A stretch of 24,579 nucleotides of DNA from SCSIO-59966 sp046566185. GTDB lineage: Bacteria; Actinomycetota; Actinomycetes; Actinomycetales; SCSIO-59966. Each line of letters begins with the position of its first letter. The first letter of the stretch is position 1. The notes beneath the pieces were generated by a model that saw only the letters and a list, made by a program, of their open reading frames with translations, had not been told where the DNA came from and did not search any database. Location of the stretch: positions 1 through 24,579 of the forward strand of contig JBKHXE010000008.1 in assembly GCA_046566185.1 (NCBI GenBank), written 5' to 3'. Shown here piece after piece: positions 14,738-23,036 of this stretch. Position numbers and translations under genes: made by a program.

Positions 14738-16219
14738 TCACCCGCCGCCCGCACGTCCCGCGCGCATCTCGCCGATCAACCGACGGGCGTCGGGGACCAG
14801 CGTGCGGTGCCAGGCGACGATCGAAACCAGCAGCCACGCCGCTGTTCCGGCGGCGGTGACCGCCATGAGTGCCACCGCCGGGGCTCGATCGCGGGTCAGC
14901 TCCGCCGTCACCAGCACAGCGATGCCGACTGCCGCGCTGAGGACCACCCCTGGGAGCACGGCCTCCGCGATGCCGCCGATGCTGACTCGAAGGTCCCGGC
15001 CGCAGGCCACGGCCTGCAGCGCCCAGCGAGCGGCGTAGGCGCCTCCCACCATGGCAGCGACGGCCGTGAGCGTACCCGGGTCGATGACGAGGAAGGCGAC
15101 GAGCAGGGCCAGCGCCACGGTGGCGGTGACGCTGAGGTCCGCGACCACCCGCCCCCTGGCCCACAGAGCCGCTGTCGCCGCAGAGCCCATGGTCATGAAC
15201 GGCATGCCGAGGGCCAGTACGCGCAGCACCTCCGCAGCAGCGGTCCACTCCGGGCCGTAGAGGGCCACGACGACCGGTGCAGGTGCCGCCACGAGCCCCG
15301 CATACAGAGGGAACAGGGTCAGTGCGGTGAGGTTGAGCGTGACGAGGTAGCCGGCCCGCGAGGCCGCCGTCGAGTCGCGCCGTCGGGACGCCGCGGAGAA
15401 CAGCACCCCTTGGACGGCGAGGACCACGCTGGCCACCGGGGCGTAGGCCAGGAAGAACGCCCGGGAGTACAGGCCGAGATCCGCCGCGTCGAACCGGGCC
15501 GCCACGACGAACGTGTCGAGGTTGAGAAGGGCGAGGAAGGCGACGTTGGCGAGCGTCGCGACGAAGCCGAAGCGCATCAGCCCGTCGGTGGGGCGCAGTG
15601 TGGGGCGCGCCGCATGCCGGGTCACGGCGAGCGCCCAGGTAGCGAGGACGACGTGCTGGACGAGGACGGCTGCAGCGGGGGCCAGAGCGCCGCCGCCGAC
15701 CAGCGCGATGGGAACGCCTGCGACCACGAGTCCGGCGAGGTACCCCCCCGCCGTCACTGCCTGCAGTGCTGCGAAGCGCAGCCGTCGGCGAACCAGCGCG
15801 GTGGCTGCATGAGACAGGCCCAGGGCAACGAGCCCGAAGCTCATCACGAGTGCCGGAGCGACGGCGCCCGGCATGTCGGTGACCATGGCCGCGATGTGCG
15901 CGATCCCGATGCACAGGCCGCACGCGGCCAGCCCCAGAGCCGTGGACGCCGTGAACACGAAGCGTACGTCCGCGTCGGTGACGGTCGCCCGATGCACCAG
16001 CGCGGGCCCCAACCCGACCTCGATCAGGAGCTGGGCGACGCTGACGATGCTCGCAGCGAGGGCGAAGTCGCCCATCGCCGCCGGCCCCAGGGACCGGGCG
16101 AAGAAGATTCCGCCGGCGAAGGTCAGCAGCGCCTTGGCCACGGCCCCGACCACGTTGCCGCTGGCGGCGGTCAGCGTCGCCCTCCGCAGTGTCGGACCGG
16201 CTCCGGTCTCCGCGCTCAT
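14738..16219 (-). CDS. Polysaccharide flippase (Wzx-type, lipopolysaccharide biosynthesis protein)
   Basis: The 493-residue protein is an integral membrane protein with roughly 12-14 hydrophobic segments, in the MOP/PST superfamily layout. Its N-terminus (LTAASGNVVGAVAKALLTFAG, then FARSLGPAAMGDFALA) has the typical LGP-xxxGxFxxA pattern of Wzx flippases, and LDTFVVAARFDAADLGLYSRAF near the middle is the second conserved repeat. It should move the undecaprenyl-linked repeat unit across the membrane. ATG 16219 overlaps the stop of the preceding glycosyltransferase (ATGA), supporting this start over an open frame that continues upstream. It is the last gene of the minus-strand block. Confidence 0.93.
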   Translation of the reverse strand: MSAETGAGPTLRRATLTAASGNVVGAVAKALLTFAGGIFFARSLGPAAMGDFALAASIVSVAQLLIEVGLGPALVHRATVTDADVRFVFTASTALGLAACGLCIGIAHIAAMVTDMPGAVAPALVMSFGLVALGLSHAATALVRRRLRFAALQAVTAGGYLAGLVVAGVPIALVGGGALAPAAAVLVQHVVLATWALAVTRHAARPTLRPTDGLMRFGFVATLANVAFLALLNLDTFVVAARFDAADLGLYSRAFFLAYAPVASVVLAVQGVLFSAASRRRDSTAASRAGYLVTLNLTALTLFPLYAGLVAAPAPVVVALYGPEWTAAAEVLRVLALGMPFMTMGSAATAALWARGRVVADLSVTATVALALLVAFLVIDPGTLTAVAAMVGGAYAARWALQAVACGRDLRVSIGGIAEAVLPGVVLSAAVGIAVLVTAELTRDRAPAVALMAVTAAGTAAWLLVSIVAWHRTLVPDARRLIGEMRAGRAGGG

Positions 16220-17301
16220 CCGGCGTCCAGGGCCGCGAGCACCCCTTCGGCGAACCGCCGAGCCATCTCCTCCACCGTGAGCTGCGAGCCGTCCTCCCTG
16301 CAACGGGCTCGCATGGCTTCCAGCCTCTGGTCGTCCGTCAGGAGGCGACGCACTTCTGCGGCGTAGTCCTCGGGCGCGGCGCCGCGGGGCAGGACGGAGG
16401 CGTTCTGCGGCGTGAGGTACTCGTACTCCGGGCTGTGGTGAGGGCCCTCGACGGTCACGATCGGTGTGGCGGTCCGCAAGGAGTCCACCGCCACGAGACC
16501 GACCAGGCCCGGCATGAGGACGAGCTGGCTGGACAGCAGGACGCGCGACTTGTCGGCGCCGAACTGCGGAGGCAGGAGCTCCAGCCACGGGCTGCGCACC
16601 AGGGCACGTTCGACGGTCGCACGCTCGGGCCCGTCACCGGCGACAACGAGCCGGAAGCCGTCGACGGAGCGCGCCGCCATCGATGCCGCTTCCAGCAGGA
16701 AGGGGATCTGCTTGTGCTGGTGCAGCCCACCGACGAAGCAGGTGCGGCCGGGCAGGCGGGGCAGCCGCGGAACGGCGGCGACGTCCGTCGCGTTCTGGAC
16801 GACGGTGATCCGCTCCCGCGGGAAGCCCAAGGCGGCGACGCGTCGGGCGGCACCCTCGGTGTAGGCGAACCACCAGTCGGCGTTGCGGCTGTAGAGGCGC
16901 TTCCACCGCTCGCGCCACGAGCGGTCCGAACGAGCCTGGAGGTTGGCTCCGTGCCCCCAGAACGCGAGCCGCTGTCGGCGAGTCGCCCTCCGCGCCATGA
17001 GCAGGTAGTTGAGCAGATGTCGGCTGGCCTGCTCGACGACGACCAGGTCGGCACCGTCGAGCTGGGAAAGCGCATGCTGCCACACGAGCGGGGTGCCGCG
17101 TCCCATGCCCAGCTGCGTGCTGTCGACGACGTGTGCCCACGGTAGGTCGCCCTCGTCGGCGAGGAGGGCTCGGTCGCCCCGGGCGCGACCGTGCACGAGC
17201 ACGAGCTCGACGCCCTCGTGGGCGAGCCTGGCGCGCAGAAGGTCGAAGAACCGACTTCGGTACCGGGGGAGCAGCTCCTGTACCACGGCCACGCGTGTCA
17301 C
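16216..17301 (-). CDS. GT4-like glycosyltransferase with altered E-x7-E motif
   Basis: The 361-residue GT-B protein opens VTRVAVVQELLPRYRSRFFDLL, typical of GT4 enzymes, and has GRTCFVGGLHQHKQIPFLLEA and FRLVVAGDGPERATVE in the donor half. Where most GT4 members have E-x7-E, this one reads MPGLVGLVAVDSLRTATPIV: the first Glu is replaced by Gly and the second by Asp. It is otherwise complete. GTG 17301 overlaps the upstream stop as GTGA, and its own stop overlaps the flippase start. It probably adds a later sugar of the repeat unit. The motif change may mark a subfamily rather than inactivity. Confidence 0.87.
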   Translation of the reverse strand: MTRVAVVQELLPRYRSRFFDLLRARLAHEGVELVLVHGRARGDRALLADEGDLPWAHVVDSTQLGMGRGTPLVWQHALSQLDGADLVVVEQASRHLLNYLLMARRATRRQRLAFWGHGANLQARSDRSWRERWKRLYSRNADWWFAYTEGAARRVAALGFPRERITVVQNATDVAAVPRLPRLPGRTCFVGGLHQHKQIPFLLEAASMAARSVDGFRLVVAGDGPERATVERALVRSPWLELLPPQFGADKSRVLLSSQLVLMPGLVGLVAVDSLRTATPIVTVEGPHHSPEYEYLTPQNASVLPRGAAPEDYAAEVRRLLTDDQRLEAMRARCREDGSQLTVEEMARRFAEGVLAALDAG

Positions 17302-18152
17302 CGAGGGGCCTCGTGAGGGTCCTCGTCGCCTGGCGGCATGACGCCGGAACGGCCGGCGTCTTCCGGGCCGGCCGTCCGAGCCGGCTGAGGCGAAGTGGTG
17401 GTCCTGTCGGTCAGCGCTTGAAAGGCGAAAAGGGGTGTCTCGACGAGGTACCGCCGCCACAGTCTGCGAGGCTCCGACGCCAGGCGGAACGCCCACTCGA
17501 ACCCGGTGCCGCGCAGCCACCGCGGCGCCTCTCGGGCCACGCCTGAGTAGAAGTCGAATGCGGCGCCGATGGGGACGACGGGGACGTCGGTGCGCTTGGC
17601 CAGCTCGGACACGGCGTAGTCCTGTTTCGGCGTACCGATGCCGATCCAGAGAACGTCCGTGCAGGTGCTTCGCACGGTGCGAGCGAGCGCGTCGAAGTCG
17701 TCCCCGACGAGGGACCGGTACGGCGGGCTCTCGCACCCGGTCACGCGAACCCCCGGGTAGTCCCGTTCCAACCGGGCTCGCATCCGCTCCGCAACCCCTG
17801 GGGCGCCGCCGTAGAGGTAGTGCCCCGTGCCACTGGCTCTGCCTGCGTCGACCGTCTGCCGGAAGAGATCGAGCCCGCGCACCGGGCCGCGAAGTCCGTG
17901 TCGGCGTCCCAACCACGCCACCGGAGCCCCGTCCGGCAGATTGAGATCGGCCTCGTCGAGCGAGGTGCGAAGGCGAGGGTCATGAGCTGCAAGCGAGAGC
18001 GTGTACGAGTTGCAGAGGTGCACCTGCAGGGGGCGTCCCTCACGGGCCGCAGAGAGGATCTCCGTCGCGGCGTGGGACGTACTCAACGCGGCGACCCGCG
18101 TCCCTAGCACCGGATAGTGCGGATGCTGACCTGCCGGGCCGTCGGACGTCAC
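17298..18152 (-). CDS. WecG/TagA/CpsF-family glycosyltransferase
   Basis: The 284-residue protein matches the WecG/TagA/CpsF family (GT26), which typically adds the second sugar, such as ManNAc, ManNAcA or a hexose, to a polyprenyl-diphosphate-linked first sugar. Signatures visible are VHLCNSYTLSLAAHDP (44-59), the substrate loop LNLPDGAPVAWLGR (71-84), HYLYGGAPGVAERM (111-124) and IGIGTPKQDYAVSEL (170-184, the G-xPxQE-like motif). I place the start at GTG 18152, which overlaps the upstream stop as GTGA; a frame from 18233 adds 27 residues without family resemblance. The C-terminal tail (about 255-284) is Pro/Asp-rich and probably disordered. The combination with a WbaP-type initiator fits the first two steps of assembly. 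Confidence 0.92.
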   Translation of the reverse strand: MTSDGPAGQHPHYPVLGTRVAALSTSHAATEILSAAREGRPLQVHLCNSYTLSLAAHDPRLRTSLDEADLNLPDGAPVAWLGRRHGLRGPVRGLDLFRQTVDAGRASGTGHYLYGGAPGVAERMRARLERDYPGVRVTGCESPPYRSLVGDDFDALARTVRSTCTDVLWIGIGTPKQDYAVSELAKRTDVPVVPIGAAFDFYSGVAREAPRWLRGTGFEWAFRLASEPRRLWRRYLVETPLFAFQALTDRTTTSPQPARTAGPEDAGRSGVMPPGDEDPHEAPR

Positions 18153-19138
18153 GGCCGCTGGCTGGCCAGAGCAGCCAGGTCGGCATCGACCATGAGGCGC
18201 GCCAGGTCGGGAGAAAGTACGGTCGGCTTCCATCCCAGCGTCACCTCGGCCCGAGAGGCGTCACCGATGAGCGCATCGACTTCTGCCGGGCGGAGGTACC
18301 GCGGGTCCAGGCGTACGTACTCCTGCCAGTCCAGCTCTACGTGCGCGAAGGCGAACTGCAGGAATTCACGCACCGAGTAAGACGTCCCAGTCGCAACGAC
18401 GTAGTCCGAGGGCTCGTCCCGCTGCAGCATGAGCCACATTGCCTCGACGTACTCGGGGGCGTAGCCCCAGTCGCGGACGGCGTCCAGATTGCCGAGATAG
18501 AGGTGCTCGTCCAGTCCCGCCTTGATGCGTGCCACGCCGCGCGTGATCTTGCGCGTCACGAAGGTCTCCCCGCGGCGGGGGCTCTCATGGTTGAAGAGGA
18601 TGCCGTTCACCGCGAACATCCCGTACGCCTCGCGGTAGTTGCGGGCCATCCAGTAGGCGTAGACCTTGGCCGCTCCGTACGGGCTCCGGGGGTGGAACGG
18701 CGTCTCCTCGTTCTGTGGCGGCGGCGTAGCGCCGAACATCTCCGAGCTGCTCGCCTGGTAGAAGCGGCAGTCCAGGCCGATCATGCGGATTGCCTCGAGC
18801 AGGCGAGTGGTGCCGAGGCCGGTGGTGTCCCCGGTGTACTCGGGCTCGTCGAAGCTCACGCGAACGTGGCTCTGAGCCGCGAGGTGGTAGACCTCGTCGG
18901 GTGCGATGCTGCTGAGCAGGGTGACCAGACGCGACCCGTCCGTGAGGTCGGCGTAGTGGAGGAAGAGCTTGGCCTGCGGGTCGTGCGGGTCGGTGTAGAG
19001 GTGATCGATCCGCGATGTGTTGAAGGTGCTGGCCCGGCGGATGAGACCGTGGACCTCGTAGCCCTTGTCGAGCAGCAGCTCGGCTAGGTACGAACCGTCC
19101 TGGCCGGTGATACCTGTGATGAGCGCCTTCTTCGGCAC
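18149..19138 (-). CDS. gmd: GDP-mannose 4,6-dehydratase
   Basis: The 329-residue cytosolic enzyme converts GDP-D-mannose to GDP-4-keto-6-deoxy-D-mannose, the entry to GDP-L-fucose. The NADP-binding motif is ALITGITGQDGSYLAE (5-20), followed by the diagnostic GLIRRASTFNTSRIDHLY. The active site shows FYQASSSEMFG (127-136) and SPYGAAKVYAYW with Tyr154 and Lys158, and NHESPRRGETFVTRKI follows, all characteristic of GMD rather than of other short-chain epimerases. GTG 19138 has GGGGA 6 bases upstream; another GTG at 19174 would add 12 unrelated residues. Its stop overlaps the next start (GTGA). The partner synthase lies 1.6 kb away on the other strand. Confidence 0.95.
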   Translation of the reverse strand: MPKKALITGITGQDGSYLAELLLDKGYEVHGLIRRASTFNTSRIDHLYTDPHDPQAKLFLHYADLTDGSRLVTLLSSIAPDEVYHLAAQSHVRVSFDEPEYTGDTTGLGTTRLLEAIRMIGLDCRFYQASSSEMFGATPPPQNEETPFHPRSPYGAAKVYAYWMARNYREAYGMFAVNGILFNHESPRRGETFVTRKITRGVARIKAGLDEHLYLGNLDAVRDWGYAPEYVEAMWLMLQRDEPSDYVVATGTSYSVREFLQFAFAHVELDWQEYVRLDPRYLRPAEVDALIGDASRAEVTLGWKPTVLSPDLARLMVDADLAALASQRP

Positions 19139-19306
19139 GCTGTTCCCCGTTCGTGGAGCCGTTCGCTTGCACACAGGTTATCGGTCGCCATCGGGGCGAG
19201 CAGGGAGGAAAGCGGCATGTAGGTGTGGCAGCACGTAACCGAGTAGGCGGCCCTGCTTGGGGCGCGGCGGGCAGCCGAAGGCCTCGTGACGGCCGGGCGG
19301 CGAGTG

Positions 19307-20479
19307 TCAGCGGTTTCGGCGCCGACTCCCGACGACTGACGCGTACGTCTCCAGCAGGAGCCGCAAGCTTTCTCCAGGCGTCAGGTTCTGCTCGAAGAAT
19401 CGACGGGCTCCCGAGCCGCGTTGCCGCAGTTGATCGTCGGTGACCGACTGGAGCAGGGCTGCGAGCCCCTCCGAGCCGTGGTTGAACACCCACCCGGTCG
19501 TTGGTGTGACGACCGAGGCCGTGCTGCCCCCATCCCGCACAATGGCCGCGCGCCCCTTCGCCGCGGCCTCTGCGAGCACCAACGGAAAGCCTTCATAGAA
19601 AGTCGAAGGGATCACAATTCCCGCACTCTTGTCGAGCAGTCGCTGAATCTCGGTGACCGAGAGTCGACCTAGGTACCTCACGGTGGACGACGACGAGTCC
19701 TCCTGCTCGAGCCTTCCCCGCAAAGGCCCGTCCCCAGCGACGAGCAGGCGTCGCCGTGGGAGGGCGGCCCGCCTCCAGGCGTCGAGAAGCGTGGGCACGC
19801 CTTTGGCGACGTCGAGGCGTCCAATGAACGCGAAATCTCTACCTATCGGGGTGGGCGGCCCGGGATCGTGAACGAAGTTGGGCCTCAGGCGAACTTGTTC
19901 AGGACTGAACCCGGAGTCAACCAGGCGGTTCTGCATGAATGGCGTCAGTGCAAGTACGCAATCGATCTCTCGCCAGGTCTCGAAATTGAGGGCATGGGAG
20001 GTGGCCATGGCGAGGCTTTGCAGGCGCGAGGACCGGTAGCAGGAGTGCGCGATCCCCGGAACCGGAATCTTTCGGCCAACGCAGTCATCACATGCTGAGC
20101 CATCTCGGACGTGCAAGCCGTTGATACAGGAGTGGCGGTAGTTGTGCATGGTCTGCACAACCGGGATGCCCAGATCATATGCTGCCCGAAGAAGGTCGGG
20201 CCCAATGAGCGGGAGAAGGTTGTGAACGTGTACCACATCTGGGCGCACGTGGTCGAGATACTCGCGGTACTGATGAAGCTTGGCGCGAGAACGCGTCGCG
20301 GAGACGGCGGCCATGAGTCGATCTCTACGGTTGGCGTGGGAAAGATCGTCGCTGTGCCTGAAGAGTTCTACGACGTCCAGACCCGCTTCTCTCAGCAGGG
20401 TAACGTCGGCCAGGACAGCCGTGTTCTCACCAGAAGGCATGGTGGACTGGTAGAAGTTGTGCGCAATCAAAATCTTCAC
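19307..20479 (-). CDS. GT4-family glycosyltransferase with cysteine cluster
   Basis: The 390-residue GT-B enzyme starts MKILIAHNFYQSTMPSGEN and has DVVHVHNLLPLIGPDLL (81-97), FAFIGRLDVAKGVPTLLDAW and the donor motif YEGFPLVLAEAA with Glu296 and Glu304. A cysteine group lies at 118, 130, 133 and 147 (SCINGLHVRDGSACDDC and AHSCYR), seen in a subset of GT4 enzymes and suggestive of a zinc or disulphide element. The start is GTG 20479 after AAGG. GC content is markedly below that of neighbours: by hand 28 of 60 bases in 20461-20520 and 33 of 60 in 20221-20280, against 45 of 60 in 12841-12900. This suggests recent acquisition. A 168-base gap separates it from gmd, unlike the overlapping genes downstream. 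Confidence 0.92.
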   Translation of the reverse strand: MKILIAHNFYQSTMPSGENTAVLADVTLLREAGLDVVELFRHSDDLSHANRRDRLMAAVSATRSRAKLHQYREYLDHVRPDVVHVHNLLPLIGPDLLRAAYDLGIPVVQTMHNYRHSCINGLHVRDGSACDDCVGRKIPVPGIAHSCYRSSRLQSLAMATSHALNFETWREIDCVLALTPFMQNRLVDSGFSPEQVRLRPNFVHDPGPPTPIGRDFAFIGRLDVAKGVPTLLDAWRRAALPRRRLLVAGDGPLRGRLEQEDSSSSTVRYLGRLSVTEIQRLLDKSAGIVIPSTFYEGFPLVLAEAAAKGRAAIVRDGGSTASVVTPTTGWVFNHGSEGLAALLQSVTDDQLRQRGSGARRFFEQNLTPGESLRLLLETYASVVGSRRRNR

Positions 20480-20737
20480 GTGAGCTTACCTTGTGTTCTC
20501 CCAGTGATGTCGAACAGCATCGTTCGGTGGCGGAGCGCATCGGCTTGAAGGCACGACTTGTCAGCAGGCGGCCGCTCCGGCTCCCCGTGGTTCCTCTCCG
20601 CCACGGTTGGAGCAATTCGACGTACGGGGCTGTCCCGGGGAGCGGAGGTGCCCTCTGCACACTTCATCCCTCTTCGAGATCTTTGCCCTGCCCCGTAGCG
20701 TATCCCCGGTCGAAGAGCTGAGGAGGAGGCAACGCGC
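20480..20737. other. Divergent intergenic region between the GT4 and fcl genes
   Basis: These 258 bases must hold the starts of two divergent transcripts. A TTCGAG-N17-TAGCGT pair near 20673-20701 is a weak promoter candidate for the plus strand, and CCGTGG/CCACGG near 20584-20605 forms a short dyad. No gene was recognised. The half nearest 20480 is AT-richer. Confidence 0.4.
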
Positions 20738-21703
20738 ATGGAAGACGGGTCGACGGAACCCCTGGACCGCCGCCGCCGCGTCTACGTCGCCGGCCATCGA
20801 GGCCTCGTGGGCTCCGCGATCTGGCGTCACCTGGAGGGCAGCGGGTTCACCGACCTGGTGGGGGCGCCGTCCAGCGAAGTCGACCTGCGGGACCGCGACG
20901 CCACTTTCGCCTTTCTCCGTGACATCCAGCCCGAGATCGTCATCGACGCCGCCGCCCGGGTCGGAGGCATTCTGGCCAACAGCCGGGAGCCGGCCGACTT
21001 CCTCAGCGACAACCTGCGGATCCAGGTCAACCTCATGGACGCGGCACACGACGTCGGTGTCGACCGGCTGCTGTTCCTGGGATCGTCGTGCATCTACCCG
21101 AAGTTCGCCGAGCAGCCGATCAAGGAGTCGAGCCTGCTCACCGGCGAGCTGGAGCCGACGAACGACGCCTATGCCGTCGCGAAGATCGCCGGGATCTTGC
21201 ACGTGCAGGCGATGCGCCGGCAGTACGGCCACCGGTGGATCTCCGCGATGCCCACCAATCTCTATGGCCCCAACGACAACTTCGACCCGCAGACGTCGCA
21301 TGTGCTGCCCGCCCTGATCCGGCGCTTCCACGAGGCGAAGGAGTCCAGGGCCACCGAAGTGTTGCTGTGGGGCACAGGGACGCCGCGCCGTGAGTTCCTG
21401 CACGTGGACGACCTGGCCGCAGCATGCCTCTTCCTCCTCGAGCACTACGACGACCCGCACCCGATCAACGTCGGCGTCGGGCAGGACGTCACCATTCGCC
21501 AGCTGGCCGAGACGGTCGCCGACGTCGTGGACTACGAGGGCGAGATCGTTCAGGACACCGGCAAGCCGGACGGGACCCCACGAAAGCTCCTCGACGTCAG
21601 CCGGTTGACGGAGTTGGGGTGGCAGGCGCGCATCGGGCTAAGGGAAGGGATCGAGTCCACGTACGCGTGGTATCTCGCCCACCGTGCTGATGCGCGCCTC
21701 TGA
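20738..21703 (+). CDS. fcl: GDP-L-fucose synthase
   Basis: The 321-residue short-chain dehydrogenase/epimerase converts GDP-4-keto-6-deoxymannose to GDP-L-fucose by 3,5-epimerisation and 4-reduction with NADPH. The cofactor loop is VAGHRGLVGSAIWRHL (17-32), the GHxGxxGSA form typical of this enzyme. Catalytic residues are visible in FLGSSCIYPK (113-122) and DAYAVAKIAG with Tyr145 and Lys149. MPTNLYGPNDNFD, SHVLPALIRRFHEAK and GTPRREFLHVDDLA are further family marks. ATG 20738 follows GAGGAGGAGG, a strong ribosome site. It stands alone on the plus strand, away from gmd, which is unusual because these two genes normally adjoin. Confidence 0.95.
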   Translation: MEDGSTEPLDRRRRVYVAGHRGLVGSAIWRHLEGSGFTDLVGAPSSEVDLRDRDATFAFLRDIQPEIVIDAAARVGGILANSREPADFLSDNLRIQVNLMDAAHDVGVDRLLFLGSSCIYPKFAEQPIKESSLLTGELEPTNDAYAVAKIAGILHVQAMRRQYGHRWISAMPTNLYGPNDNFDPQTSHVLPALIRRFHEAKESRATEVLLWGTGTPRREFLHVDDLAAACLFLLEHYDDPHPINVGVGQDVTIRQLAETVADVVDYEGEIVQDTGKPDGTPRKLLDVSRLTELGWQARIGLREGIESTYAWYLAHRADARL

Positions 21704-21903
21704 GGTATCCGCTTCGGTGGTCTCACCCGACCCGCCAGTCCGGGGGTATGCAAGACAGCGAGGACACTCATGGCGCAGCGGTGCGGCCGCTCGCTCACGG
21801 AGCAGCTCGCGGATCGTCACGTCGCCAACCCGCTGACGATGCGACATGCAGGCGCCATCGCGCCCGAGATCGGCGCGGTGGCGAAAGCTGCCTCGGCGGT
21901 CGG

Positions 21904-22617
21904 CTATGGGCTTTCGGCGAGCAGGCAGCCGTGGTACGTGAACACCGCCTGTGCCAGTCCCGGAGCAATCTTCAGCACCGACTGCTTCACCCGCCACTTA
22001 GCCAGGCCCCTCGTGTTCCTGCCGGCATGGGCCCAAGCGAGACCCGGGTTAGTCACCAGTTGTGCTCGCACGACGAGGCCACAGGACTGAATCAGCTGGC
22101 GAATCAGCGGCAAGTCGTAGAAGTTGATATGCCCGACGTCAGTCCACTCGAAGTCGCCAAGATGTCGGACGTTGTGCTCGAGTGGCACCTCGACAAACAC
22201 CCAGCGGGCGACTCTTGCAGCCTCCCGGATGACGACCCGGGGCTCCTCGACGTGTTCGACGACGTGACTAAGTACGCTGAGGTCCACGGCTCTGTCCGGC
22301 AACGGGATGCGCTCGCCGTCGAAGTGCTCGAACGAAGCAGCTTGCAGTCCTCGCTCGGCGGCCAGAGCAACTCCGTCGGGCGACACGTCAAAGCCTCTCA
22401 ATGTGGCGTAGAAGGACGTCCTGGCGAGTTCAGCCGCCACCGCGCCTTCGCCGCAGCCGATATCAGCGACAGTTGGACGTCGCGGGCCCTCCGCATGCGC
22501 CCAGAGTCGGGCCACGTTGCTCGCCTTGTCCCTCGCACCCAACTCTCGCCAGGTGCGCAGTTCGGCACCCCCACCGCTGTAGCAGCCCACGTAGTGGTCT
22601 TTGAATGGCTTCTGCAA
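21904..22617 (-). CDS. Class I SAM-dependent methyltransferase
   Basis: The 237-residue protein shows TVADIGCGEGAVAAELA (49-65), an acidic residue in GFDVSPDG (75-82), LSVLSHVVEHVEEP (113-126) and RWVFVEVPLEHN, the usual methyltransferase_11 order. A VGHINFYDLPLIRQLIQSCGL segment follows the core, as in many glycan-related members. The likely start is TTG 22617, preceded at 6 bases by AAGGGA; no in-frame ATG fits, and GTG further in would remove part of the fold lead-in. GC is lower than in the main cluster. It converges on fcl with about 200 bases between stops in which I see no gene. Substrate unknown. Confidence 0.85.
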   Translation of the reverse strand: MQKPFKDHYVGCYSGGGAELRTWRELGARDKASNVARLWAHAEGPRRPTVADIGCGEGAVAAELARTSFYATLRGFDVSPDGVALAAERGLQAASFEHFDGERIPLPDRAVDLSVLSHVVEHVEEPRVVIREAARVARWVFVEVPLEHNVRHLGDFEWTDVGHINFYDLPLIRQLIQSCGLVVRAQLVTNPGLAWAHAGRNTRGLAKWRVKQSVLKIAPGLAQAVFTYHGCLLAESP

Positions 22618-22890
22618 TCCATTTCCCTTTTCATCATCGATCCCGGAGCACGACTGCAACCGAGCGTCCCACGAGTTGCCCGCCCGTGTGCTGTTGCAGC
22701 GCGCGTCTCGTGCAACTGGCCGCCGACGAGACCGCCGATGAAGCCTGCGCCGACGGTCAGCACCGATGGCCGTACTGAGGTCCTCGACTTCGGGTTCAGC
22801 GCACACGGCGCGCTGTGGGCCGCCCTCTCGCGCGCGGCGACGGCCCCGCGGCGTGCGCCCCGGTGCTGAACCCCAGGCCGCGACAAGCGA
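22618..22890. other. Intergenic stretch, no gene recognised
   Basis: This 273-base stretch lies upstream of the methyltransferase and, with the sequence to 23135, forms the only gap above 300 bases. On the minus strand one frame reads VLTVGAGFIGGLVGGQL (about 22760-22710), resembling the dinucleotide-binding start of an NAD-dependent epimerase, but it has no ribosome site, no family continuation and runs into the next gene out of frame. It could be a relic or chance. Confidence 0.35.
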
Positions 22891-22929
22891 GGCCCCCGTT
22901 CCGTGCCGGGGAACACTGGAACGGGGGCC
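22891..22929. terminator. Perfect 12-bp hairpin, probable bidirectional terminator
   Basis: GGCCCCCGTTCC (22891-22902) is exactly complementary to GGAACGGGGGCC (22918-22929) with a 15-base loop. It lies between the divergent methyltransferase and XRE genes and is the most stable structure in this gap. It may insulate the polysaccharide locus from the conserved operon to the right, although no gene ends next to it. Confidence 0.6.
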
Positions 22930-23036
22930 CGCGGTCGTGCGGGTACCAGCGTGCGGCGGGCGCAACGGGTCCGCCATAGCCCGGATGACGTAGTCGCCGC
23001 AGCGTGACCGGGCGCTCGCACGCCGTCCATCAACCC

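Noticed and set aside
14807..16366. 519-codon plus-strand open frame opposite the flippase gene
   Set aside because: Its translation is Arg/Gly/His-rich without domain pattern; the minus-strand frame is a clear multi-pass flippase with a coupled start.
21748..22869. 373-codon plus-strand open frame opposite the right-hand methyltransferase
   Set aside because: The minus strand carries intact methyltransferase motifs; the plus frame has none and no ribosome site.
19139..22900. Insertion sequence or integrase at the edges of the low-GC segment
   Set aside because: No transposase or integrase frame, terminal inverted repeats, tRNA gene or target duplication could be seen.
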